NCBI GenBank assembly: GCA_004325065.1
Contig: PITI01000260.1
Span: 1-15,737 of the forward strand
Length of the DNA stretch: 15,737 nucleotides
Direction: 5' to 3'
Origin: Hamiltosporidium magnivora
Taxonomy: Eukaryota; Microsporidia; Dubosqiidae
The notes under the pieces: model-generated
Told to the model about the DNA's origin: nothing
Database searches by the model: none
The model's input: the letters and a program-made list of their open reading frames with translations, nothing else
In this document: in pieces, positions 1 through 8,018 of the stretch
How positions within the stretch are numbered: the stretch's first letter is position 1
Layout of the letters: each line of letters opens with the position of its first letter
Made by a program: the position numbers and the translations under genes

Positions 1-803
1 GTGAATCCAAAGCAGGAAAGGGAAATAGCAAACGTATTTTCAACGAGCTATACAAGGTTGTTGACAGTTCTGACATACTTATTCATGTTTTGGATGCTCG
101 TGATCCGATGGGAACAATGTGTGACTCTTTCATGGAAACTCTAAAACTGCATTTTTCAAGCAAACAGGTGATTTTTCTTTTAAACAAAACCGATCTTATT
201 CCTACAAGTGTCACGGCTTCTTGGCTTAGAAAACTTAGTGTTAATAATCCAACTGTTGCATATTCTTCATTTTCAATAGAAAAATCATTTGGAAAAGAAT
301 CGCTTATTTCATTGCTTCGACAATATTCAAAACTTTACAAAAATAAAAAACAAATTTCTGTTGGATTTATTGGATATCCTAATGTAGGTAAAAGTAGTAT
401 AATTAATAGTCTGCGAAACAAGTTGGTTTGTAAAGTAGCACCGGTTCCAGGAGAAACCAAAGTATGGCAATATGTGCGAATTATGCGTAGAATATATTTA
501 ATAGATTGCCCAGGTATAGTTCCAAGAGGTGATGATAGTGTTTTGAAGGGTGGGGTTAGAATTGAAATGATAGAAGAACCAGAAGAATATTTAAATGAAA
601 TTATTTCCAAAGGTAGAGAAGGAATAGAAAATAAATATAAAGTTACCTTTCAAAATTCTGATGATCTTATTGATAAATTATGTGTCAAATATGGAAAACT
701 AAGCAAAGGTGGTGTTTATAATAGGAAAGAAGTTGCAAAAATGATTCTTTATGATTGGACTCGAGGTAGAATATCATATTTTAATAAACCAGAAGAAGAT
801 TAA
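1..803 (+). CDS. NOG2: Nucleolar GTP-binding protein 2 (Nog2/NGP-1), C-terminal part, 5'-truncated by window edge
   Basis: Nog2 is a circularly permuted GTPase that acts in the nucleolus and nucleus on the pre-60S particle and acts as a checkpoint before export. The first complete codon is at 3; 266 residues are visible, ending at TAA 801-803. GTPase motifs appear in the permuted order G4-G1-G3. The family hallmark LDARDP comes first (codons from 90). NKTD (G4) is at 183-194, the P-loop GYPNVGKSS (G1) at 372-398, PGETK (likely G2) soon after, and DCPG (G3) at 504-515. The tail KYGKLSKGG and the RGRISYF stretch also match the Nog2 C-terminal region. Reading stays open to the left edge, so the true start lies outside; TTG at 90 is an internal Leu codon. 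The protein ends about six residues after the conserved domain, without the long basic tail of animal homologues. Identification is secure within the YlqF/YawG GTPases; Nog2 fits better than Nog1 or Lsg1. Confidence 0.96.
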   Translation, partial: ESKAGKGNSKRIFNELYKVVDSSDILIHVLDARDPMGTMCDSFMETLKLHFSSKQVIFLLNKTDLIPTSVTASWLRKLSVNNPTVAYSSFSIEKSFGKESLISLLRQYSKLYKNKKQISVGFIGYPNVGKSSIINSLRNKLVCKVAPVPGETKVWQYVRIMRRIYLIDCPGIVPRGDDSVLKGGVRIEMIEEPEEYLNEIISKGREGIENKYKVTFQNSDDLIDKLCVKYGKLSKGGVYNRKEVAKMILYDWTRGRISYFNKPEED

Positions 804-804
804 A
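799..804 (+). terminator. Possible poly(A) signal ATTAAA overlapping the Nog2 stop codon
   Basis: ATTAAA spans the TAA stop of Nog2, and an AATAAA lies 11 bases further upstream (783-788) inside the coding region. Poly(A) signals close to or overlapping stop codons are known in microsporidia, but in DNA this AT-rich both hexamers also arise by chance. Confidence 0.2.
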
Positions 805-1185
805 TCTTTTATAGTTTTTAACTTTTTATAATTGAAATTTTATAATCTTTGTAACTTTTTTGGGATTATTCAGCCTATTTTAATCTTTTAAATCAATATT
901 TATTGTTTTATAATTCATTTTTAGTCATTAATTATATTCAGAATTCTAAAATATCTATAAAGAGATAAATTTGGAGAGATTAATGATTATAAGAAGGATA
1001 ATATTTTGTTTTAAGTTGGTTCTTATTTATATTTTTTATAAGCAAGCAAAATTTATAGAAAAATTAATTCAAGATTTTTTAACAAAGGTATGAACAGAAT
1101 GAAATTAGCAAATAATTATTAAAAATATTATACTTCCTTGACAATTAATGTATTAGGATCAACTGAATTAAATATTTTAATAAAT

Positions 1186-2018
1186 TTATGAGTTAAAAAC
1201 ATTTTCTTTCTTTTTTATATTTTCTTCTACTTCATGTACCACTGTATTTTCTCTTTCTAAATCCGAATTTTCATTTATGTTTCTTTTCGGTTCCTCTATT
1301 TACAACTAAATAAAGTGTTTTCATTCAAAAACAAATTTTCACCGGGAATTTATTTTGAAAAATTTTTTATTTGAAGTTTTTTTTAATATAATTAATACGG
1401 GTTATTTGATTATTTTTAGGTCGATCTATACCTATTTCAATGTTTCCTCTTAAAATCCTTGATATTTAATTCTCTCTATATTTACCATTGATACTTTGAT
1501 TTCGATCAGTTTTTCTACAATCTATGGCTTAGTATTCTGGGTCTCTATTGTTTACCGCCCTCATTTCGTTTTTATTTCACCAAAATAGAATTAGGCTGTA
1601 TAATTTTCTAAGCTTTTTTCTTACATTTTAAATGCCATTTCCAAGCTATATCTAGTATTTTGTTCTGAATTTAATCTTATCTTTTGATTTAAATAATTTG
1701 ACTGTCTTTTTTAGTACTATGAATTTTCTTAAGCCTCTATTCTTATTGGTATTTACAGTTCATAAAGATGAGTTTTATGGCGTTTTGTAACATATGATCC
1801 AGATTATCATATAAGAGATTTTATGTATATTGCACCTTCTAATTGAATTCAACTCTTTGCCGAAATGTAAAACTTCTTAAGTTCTTTTTTTAGTATCACA
1901 AGAAAGTCTTGTGAATTAATTAAATCTCAAAATCGTTATCTCATTTAATTTTAGATCTATAATGATAATATATAGTTTGTCTTCTAAATTTATATTTCTA
2001 TTTTTTTTTCATATCCAT
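1186..2018 (-). pseudogene. Possible decayed minus-strand coding sequence (very weak)
   Basis: Reading the minus strand from an ATG at 2018 down to a TAA at 1188-1186 gives protein-like segments of 15-35 codons. They are broken by many in-frame stops and several frame changes. The best pieces are a Lys/Asn/Arg-rich stretch at about 1380-1550, with only two stops in about 60 codons, and an uninterrupted Glu/Lys/Asn-rich C-terminal run of about 37 codons ending at 1186. No family was recognised. Stop density over the first 90 codons is about what chance predicts for this base composition, and stitching frames is permissive. It could equally be non-coding DNA that looks like Lys/Asn codons because the minus strand is A-rich. 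Confidence 0.15.
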
Positions 2019-2231
2019 TTTAGATATAATATTTATTCAAAAAACATTTTTATTTCGTAATTATATAAACTCATAATATCGAATTAAATATCACTTAGAT
2101 TAAAACAATATGATAATACTTATTAGACAAGTTTTTTATCATTTAAATTAATTTTTTATATTGATTATTAATCATAATAATAAAAAGGCATGCTAAATTA
2201 TATATGATAAAATATATTAAAAATAAAAAAA

Positions 2232-2237
2232 CCGCCC
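2232..2237 (+). promoter_or_regulatory. CCC-type start-site motif (CCGCCC) of the phosphodiesterase gene
   Basis: CCGCCC stands out in otherwise A/T-only DNA and ends 9 bases before the ATG at 2247, following an A-rich tract. C-rich (CCC-like) or G-rich motifs just upstream of start codons are a described microsporidian transcription or translation start signal. Two other genes in this window have the same feature, so it supports 2247 as the true start and implies a very short 5' leader. Confidence 0.5.
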
Positions 2238-2246
2238 TTATTTACC

Positions 2247-3719
2247 ATGAATACATACGAATTATTTAGAAGCAGAATATATCAAGTGCTTGATACAAAA
2301 AATATTGTTTACCAAAAATCTGATATAGACTTAGAGATTAACGATGATGATATTTATGAATTTAAAAGATACTTAAATATATGGAATATTTCATATTTGA
2401 AATGTAAACTTTTTAAAAAGAACAAACTTATTATTTATATATTTGAGTCAATGAACATTTTAAAATACTTGAAAATAACTAATAAAGATCTTTCGGTTTT
2501 TATAAATACGGTTTTTTATTACTATGGGCCCAATGCATATCATAATGAAGATCATATTATTGATGTTTTTATTTCCTCGTATTACTTGCTAAAAAAAATA
2601 GATAATATAAATCAAAAGACGGCCTTGATAATCTTAGTATCTGCATTATTGCATGACATTGGGCATTTGGGTCTTTCAACAAAATATTTAAGCAGTCAAA
2701 AATATTTTACAGATAAATTTGATAGATCTTCTTTGTGTGAAAGAATTCATTGTTTTATATCCAATCTTATTTTAAATACATATGAGTGTAATATTCTTAG
2801 AAATTTGAAAATCGAAGAAAGGAATGAAATAAATTTTTATATCCAACAACTTATTTTATCTACGGATATTTTAGAACAAGAAAAATACATAAATATGTTT
2901 ATTTGCCATCATCACGATTTCTTTTTTTCCAGGTTGGATAAAAATTGCAAAAAAGATAATGAATGTCTTAAAACGGAAATCATTATATCTAAAAATAGTA
3001 AAAATTTAAATTGTCTAAATTATTCAAACCAAAGAATTGGAATTCAACCTATTGATTTGTACTTAAAATCCAATTCTAAAAAACGGAATCTAGAAAGTGA
3101 AAAATTGCTTGCTAAAACACATACCAAACGAGATGGGCATTATAAGAAAAGAAGATATTATTACAAAAAAATTTGTCAGGTTTGTAAATTGAAGCAAAAG
3201 AATTTCGAAATACCAATTTTTACTATATATTTAAACGTTATCAAGGAAATAAAAAAATATTTTAAATTACAGCATGAAATTCGTAAAACAGCAAGAAAAT
3301 TTGTAATCGAAAAATTGAATGCGTATATTTGTAAAAAAAGCAAAATCCTTAAACATTTTGAAATTTACAATCTATTTTTAAAAAAAAATATCAAAAATTT
3401 TGAAAAATTCAGTATCTTTGATATGTTTATGATAATTAAAATAGCAGACATTTCTGCTACAATGAAAGACACCGGTAGTTGTTTATATTGCCTCAAAATG
3501 TTACTCCAAGAATTAAAACATGAAGCTTTTTTAACAAATAACCTTGATAAACTCTCTTTCAAATGTTCGGATGAAATATTTTTTTTTGATAATTATGTTT
3601 TCCCTGTATGCAAAATGATGGGATTCTATGATGAAAAATTCGAATTTCTTTACAAAAATGCAAATAAATGCTACTTTTATTTCAAAAATAACATGCTCAA
3701 TCATTATTTTTTGAACTGA
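2247..3719 (+). CDS. Class I 3',5'-cyclic nucleotide phosphodiesterase with a large internal insertion
   Basis: 490 residues; hydrolyses cAMP and/or cGMP to the 5'-monophosphate. The HD-type PDEase catalytic core is clear. YHNEDH at 98-103 holds the general-acid His99 and metal ligand His103. HDIGH at 136-140 holds metal ligands His136 and Asp137. ERIH (165-168) replaces the usual ENHH, and STD (205-207) the usual ATD. ADIS (400-403) holds the fourth metal ligand, Asp401, followed by Ala404, as in PDE5/6 rather than the Asn of PDE4. Near the C-terminus (442-453) lies the equivalent of the SQVGFIDYIVHPL region: the normally invariant purine-binding Gln is Glu443, while the clamp Phe is kept (Phe446). 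Asp137 and Asp401 are 264 residues apart against about 117 in human PDE4, so about 150 extra Lys/Cys/Asn-rich residues are inserted (about 222-370, with a CxxC at 310-313). No signal peptide, membrane segment or GAF domain is evident; residues 1-85 are unassigned. The family call is secure; nucleotide preference is unknown. Confidence 0.93.
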   Translation: MNTYELFRSRIYQVLDTKNIVYQKSDIDLEINDDDIYEFKRYLNIWNISYLKCKLFKKNKLIIYIFESMNILKYLKITNKDLSVFINTVFYYYGPNAYHNEDHIIDVFISSYYLLKKIDNINQKTALIILVSALLHDIGHLGLSTKYLSSQKYFTDKFDRSSLCERIHCFISNLILNTYECNILRNLKIEERNEINFYIQQLILSTDILEQEKYINMFICHHHDFFFSRLDKNCKKDNECLKTEIIISKNSKNLNCLNYSNQRIGIQPIDLYLKSNSKKRNLESEKLLAKTHTKRDGHYKKRRYYYKKICQVCKLKQKNFEIPIFTIYLNVIKEIKKYFKLQHEIRKTARKFVIEKLNAYICKKSKILKHFEIYNLFLKKNIKNFEKFSIFDMFMIIKIADISATMKDTGSCLYCLKMLLQELKHEAFLTNNLDKLSFKCSDEIFFFDNYVFPVCKMMGFYDEKFEFLYKNANKCYFYFKNNMLNHYFLN

Positions 3720-4740
3720 ATCAAACAATGAGATATATACTACATACCAAAACCCATATTTTTGATAACATATTTAACTATATTTCTTGCATATCGTCCT
3801 TGAATTAAAAAAGATATATAACAATTGCAAAAATAAATTTCATATTTATTCTATTATCCTTTAATTTCGGCTTTTAGACATCAATTTTGCTTTAAAAGGT
3901 TTCCATAGTTGAATTTATACAAAATTCAAACCATTGATTTATTTTTTAATTGCAGCATATTCAAACTTTAATTAGTCCTACGTCTTCTTCCATGTTATAA
4001 TTTAATTAATTTCCTTCTGTATCTTATTTACATTCACATATTTATTCCAAAATTTTCGCGAATGAAATTTTCAACAATTTGAAATATATAGTCGAGAAAT
4101 GTATAAGTTATTTGTATACTAAGGTTCATTTAAAGACACCTAGGATGTTATTATGATTCCTTGGGGCTTAATCTTGGGTTTAATCTAAATTTAGACCAAA
4201 TGATAATTATAATGTCATTTTTAGACTTATGTCTAATAATACGTTCTATTTTAGCTATTATTTCAAATTTTGTAAGGTAGATCTTATAATATTGGTATAA
4301 TGCCATTCCATTTTTACACAAGAAAAAAGTTCAATAGTATATCCATAAATAATTCAGAATTATATAGCCAAATCATTTTCTAAGTTTTCGGTAGAAACAA
4401 TATAATATGAACCTTGGAAATTTTTGATTATTCGAAATTGTTAATATTGTTTTCCTATTTATAAAAATTTGCTGAATCTTCCTGAGTATTTGACCGAAAT
4501 CTCTTTTTTAATCGCTTATTTGTGGAAATAAAATCACCAAATTAAGACTATCTGTCCAGCAGTGAAATTTTCAGTTATTGTATGGAATCATTGTTTCTTT
4601 TCTTTTTTTGGGGGAGTGGATAAATCACACTGTTTCTCCGATTTTCCGATAGAATTTTGTATGAGAAAAAGAAGATCTAAGGATTTAAAACTTTTTTTAT
4701 AAATCAATTTTGTAGTTTTTATTTAACTAAGTCTCCTACA
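3720..4740. other. Intergenic, no gene seen
   Basis: About 1 kb of AT-rich, T-biased DNA directly downstream of the phosphodiesterase. No ATG-initiated frame of useful length, tRNA-like signature or long palindrome was seen. The first ATTAAA that could serve as a poly(A) signal lies about 85 bases after the stop codon. Confidence 0.55.
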
Positions 4741-4744
4741 TATT

Positions 4745-5200
4745 TAAACCTTAGGTAATTACCATGAGAATATATAGAAACCTAGAGTTGCTCACTCGGG
4801 CTAGAAGCCTTAGAACCTATGTGATACAAAAACAAGACTCTTTGAAACCAAAGAGCAAGTTATACCAGTTGGTATAACATTTTACTGTATAGGTTGATTT
4901 CATGTAAATCAGCGAAATATATATTAGTGGGATGTTTTTTAGATTCGCAAAATATAGAGTAATTGAAGACGCGGCATAGTATTGAGGCACTTAGTGTAGG
5001 TTTTGCCTTACGATCACACTCGATGCAACAGACATTAACTAAAATCAAGCAACTGGCTCGCACATTAATAGTGTTATTAATACATGTTGATGAAAGGCTT
5101 TGAGATGTAAATACTTAGGTTGCACCGATTGGGTGTTGGAGGTGGAATGCAATTATTACTGTTAAACCTAGGACTGCATTAATGTCATGAAAACAAATAT
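4745..5200. other. Less AT-rich patch with several short perfect hairpins
   Basis: This stretch has visibly more G and C than its flanks. It contains the palindrome GGTAATTACC (4754-4763), three hairpins packed into 4838-4913, and a further perfect hairpin at 5064-5081 (7-bp stem, 4-base loop). No tRNA cloverleaf could be built, and no snRNA or rRNA sequence was recognised. A minus-strand frame of 67 codons at 4860-5063 has no family match and is within chance expectation. The patch could be a decayed mobile element or an unrecognised structured RNA; the sequence does not decide between them. Confidence 0.35.
4838..4913. repeat. Cluster of three adjacent hairpins
   Basis: Three stem-loops follow each other within 76 bases. 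The first is 4838-4844/4849-4855 (CTCTTTG/CAAAGAG, 4-base loop). The second is 4859-4867/4870-4878 (GTTATACCA/TGGTATAAC, 9 perfect pairs but only 2 loop bases, so as RNA it would open to a shorter stem). The third is 4893-4900/4906-4913 (8 pairs with one G-T, 5-base loop). Spacers are 3 and 14 bases. Such an arrangement could form in RNA or as DNA cruciforms, but its role is unknown. Confidence 0.5.
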
Positions 5201-5269
5201 GACAATTGCCACTGCTTTTTAAAATGTGTTTTTTAAATATAACTTTTTTTTAATTTTTTTTCTTATTGA

Positions 5270-5543
5270 AGACACCTCTCTACAAAAAAAACCGTGTCAA
5301 ATAGAATATATTACCGAACGAGCTGGATAAAGTTTTACCGCGAGCCTTAATTTGAAGACAGTGATTTAAATGATTATAGCAACGATTTCAGAATTTTTTT
5401 AAAATTCTCAATATTTAAAATGTTACGGTGATATAGATTTTACTAATTCAATTGTTTCTTCTTGTACATTTGAAGCAATTTCGAAGCTTACTAAATATCT
5501 TTCGCAGGTTATTCTCTTTTGGCAGACGCAAAAACAACTTTAA
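5270..5543 (+). pseudogene. Possible frameshifted gene relic (low confidence)
   Basis: One frame is open for 26 codons (5270-5347), meets TAA at 5348, and is open again for 26 codons (5351-5428). An overlapping frame then stays open for 46 codons (5403-5540). The translated pieces have a mixed, soluble-protein-like composition (Asp, Ser, Thr, Cys, Glu present) and purine-rich first codon positions, unlike simple A/T repeats. A single stop plus one frameshift near 5403-5430 would connect them. No protein family was recognised, and no CCC-motif start was found upstream. Chance remains a serious alternative in a 10-kb desert searched in six frames. Confidence 0.22.
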
Positions 5544-7780
5544 AAAAGCATCATCACATGCTTCGCTTTCTCTTATAGAGCCTGCAGAAATATACTAGTA
5601 AAATTTGATATTTTGAGGAATAAAGGAAATCTATTGTTGCAAAATTAATGTTATATATAGGCATATAAACTATTGTTAAGATTCTAATCTCATATTTGCT
5701 TTCTGTTTTTGATTTTTCCAAGAAATATATTTTTTTTCTTTATAACGGTTCTACTTGGCTTTGCATTGGTGAAAGTATAAATCTAACCGTATTTTCTAAA
5801 TACTTAAGCTAGTCAAAAGCCCTTTAAGAAGTAATTTCTGAAAATATTTACTGTTATGATTTATATTTCCATCAGGACACTAATGTTCCAAACAGAAATT
5901 TTAATAAATATTTAATATATTATAGGGTCTTATAATTCTTTTTAAGACCTCAGAAATGTTTTTTATATGTTTAAATTAAATTGAGAATTAAACAATTAAA
6001 TCCTTTTGAGTGACGTATTTTATAGGCTCTATACATTTCTAGATACTTTCGATTTTTAAATGTTTCATCAAGACATCTTATTCATTTTGATTTTAAGCTT
6101 ACCTTCATTCTGTTGCTGTCCTATATGCTTTTAGAAATATAAATTCCAGCTCAAAAAGGATCAGAGATATTTAACGCATTTAGCTAATTTTATACTGTAT
6201 TTTTTTGTTAGTCTAATATCCTAAATAAAAATACTTTCCTCTTTGCAGACACTAGCAAAAATAAAAAAATCTAAAACTGCAAAATCATCAAGTATAAAGA
6301 AGTAAATATATTTTGTAATCTATATTGATATGTAATTATTCTATTTTTATATAAAACAAATGTTAAGAAATTGGATTTCAACGGGTAGAAATATAATATC
6401 GGGAGGAGAACAATACATTGGTTTAAAGGAACGAAAGAGTTGTGTAGAAAATGTCTAGTTTTCTGTTGGGTATAAGAAGTTTATTTACTAGTGATATTTA
6501 TCATGATTAGTTTTGTTTATACAGACCTTATTTTATAATTCTTCCAATATAAGAGCTTAAGTTTAAAGCACATTTTTAAGAGAATATAATATTTCATCAT
6601 CATGTCGATAAATAATAAACAGATTTAATACCATTTTTTTCAAGCCTTATATAACATTGAATGGAATTATCTTTACTATATTTCCTTGTATAAATATTCA
6701 ATTGGTGATATTTTCTGATTTATTCTTTTTTTATATCAGTTTCTTCCCAAGTTTTTGCCCAGAAGAAGTCCAAATGGTGCACGATTGATTATTTTATCAT
6801 TTTCCATCTTGTTTTGCTTTCATCTTTAAATTTCTTTACATTTTCTTAGACAATCTAAGAGAAGAAAAGAAAAATATTAATTACCCCGACCCACATTATC
6901 CTTGCTCGAAATATTTTTTTATTTCCAATTCAATATTAAAATACATTATTAAATTAAATATGTCTAAATATGGAAAATTACGAATATTTTATGTATTTTT
7001 TTTATCAAAACCACAATTGTAATAATTATGTTTTTTCAATATAAATATTAATAATTACAACCGAATATATTTATTTATTCAAGCAAAATCCGTGAAAACT
7101 AAAATAAATGTCCGCTTTATAAAAAGTAACTGGGTAATGAAGTTATACACATATTCAGCACAAATAAAATTGATATATGTTCTTAAAATTAAAAAAACGC
7201 ATATATTTAGTAGATTTTAAGTAGCTAAGTATCAATTTATGAAGTTTTGAGCTAAGGTGGATACGAGTAAGCTGCATTTTGCACGTGTTAAGACAAATGC
7301 AATTTTAAAACTCTTTTTCATCTTATCGAATAAATGAAAATTCAGCATAATAGTGGAATAATTTGCGAATCAGGTGTTATGGCTACTATGTGAAACATTC
7401 ATATTTTATATCAGCAAAAAATTGAACGGAAGTCGTTTGTCTTGCTATTCTTTGCTGGTATGAAACGAATTAGGCAGTAATTAACAATCCAGTGATTTAA
7501 AATATATTCAACGAGATGAAAAAGGCTATAAATTACATAGAAGCCACAAATTCGCTGAGGAATTATGAATAATACTGGGAATGAAACGTGCAATTTGTGA
7601 AAAAGTGTATTATTTCTCTACATAAACAACAATAAGACATTATATGGAATTAAATAAGTATAAATAATAGGTGATACAAACAAATATATGCATAAAGACA
7701 TAATGTTGAATATAAGATGTTAAATATTAAAGCAGCTTCTACTTTACTGGCATATCGAGCTACATAGCTTTTTTTTATTC
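5544..7780. other. Intergenic, no gene seen
   Basis: More than 2 kb without a supportable gene. The most protein-like stretch is a 40-codon open frame at about 6335-6454 with an ATG at 6359 (Gly/Ile/Ser-containing product). It has no start motif and no recognisable family, and its length is expected by chance. A 60-codon minus-strand frame at 7411-7593 is likewise unremarkable. Homopolymer runs of A or T of up to about nine bases are frequent. Confidence 0.5.
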
Positions 7781-7784
7781 ACTA

Positions 7785-7787
7785 CCC
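7785..7787 (+). promoter_or_regulatory. CCC motif six bases before an ATG (start of a possible relic)
   Basis: The CCC at 7785-7787 lies in the same kind of position relative to the ATG at 7794 as the CCC motifs of the three confident genes. It was the only such CCC/GGG-plus-ATG pairing found in the gene desert, on either strand, that leads into a reading frame longer than a few codons. By itself it is weak evidence. Confidence 0.25.
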
Positions 7788-7793
7788 TTGCAA

Positions 7794-8018
7794 ATGTCAG
7801 ATTCACATTCAATTTTAGACCCAGATCAACTACAGCGTGGGACCTAGTCTTAAACTTTGTTTGCACTTGTTTCTAATAAAGTATCAAAACTATCTATTCT
7901 TCAGAATGAAAAAATTCCTTGCACATTGCAAATTAATTCCTTGTATAAAGATGATTTTGATTTATCGTTCATACACAATATATTAATATTAATATTCAGT
8001 ATTTCGAAAACGAAGTAA
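7794..8018 (+). pseudogene. Small possible gene relic with CCC motif and two early stops
   Basis: From ATG 7794 the frame codes for 17 residues of ordinary composition (Ser, Asp, Pro, Gln, Arg, Gly). It meets TAG (7845-7847) and TAA (7851-7853), then runs open for 54 codons to a TAA at 8016-8018. The whole would be about 74 codons. The start context resembles that of the real genes. No family was recognised. Possible readings are a recently broken small gene, a gene with an unrecognised short intron or a sequence error covering the two stops, or chance. No convincing microsporidian 5' splice site was seen at the break. Confidence 0.25.

Larger units (their letters stand above)
804..2246. other. 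Intergenic region, 1.44 kb, T-rich on the + strand
   Basis: No open frame of useful length begins with ATG here on either strand. The + strand is markedly T-rich between about 1200 and 2100. The last 150 bases before the next gene become very A/T simple. No tRNA-like B box and no palindrome of note was found by eye. The only possible content is the weak minus-strand coding relic listed separately. Confidence 0.6.

Noticed and set aside
335..610. 91-codon minus-strand frame under Nog2
   Set aside because: Lies wholly antisense to the conserved GTPase core, has no start motif and no family signature; it is a shadow of the real gene.
3365..3728. Two 65-codon minus-strand frames at the end of the phosphodiesterase
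   Set aside because: Antisense shadows of a conserved catalytic region.
5084..5101. TTGATGAAAGG, reminiscent of a hammerhead ribozyme core
   Set aside because: The core should read CTGATGA with a matching GAAA and three stems; these are not present.
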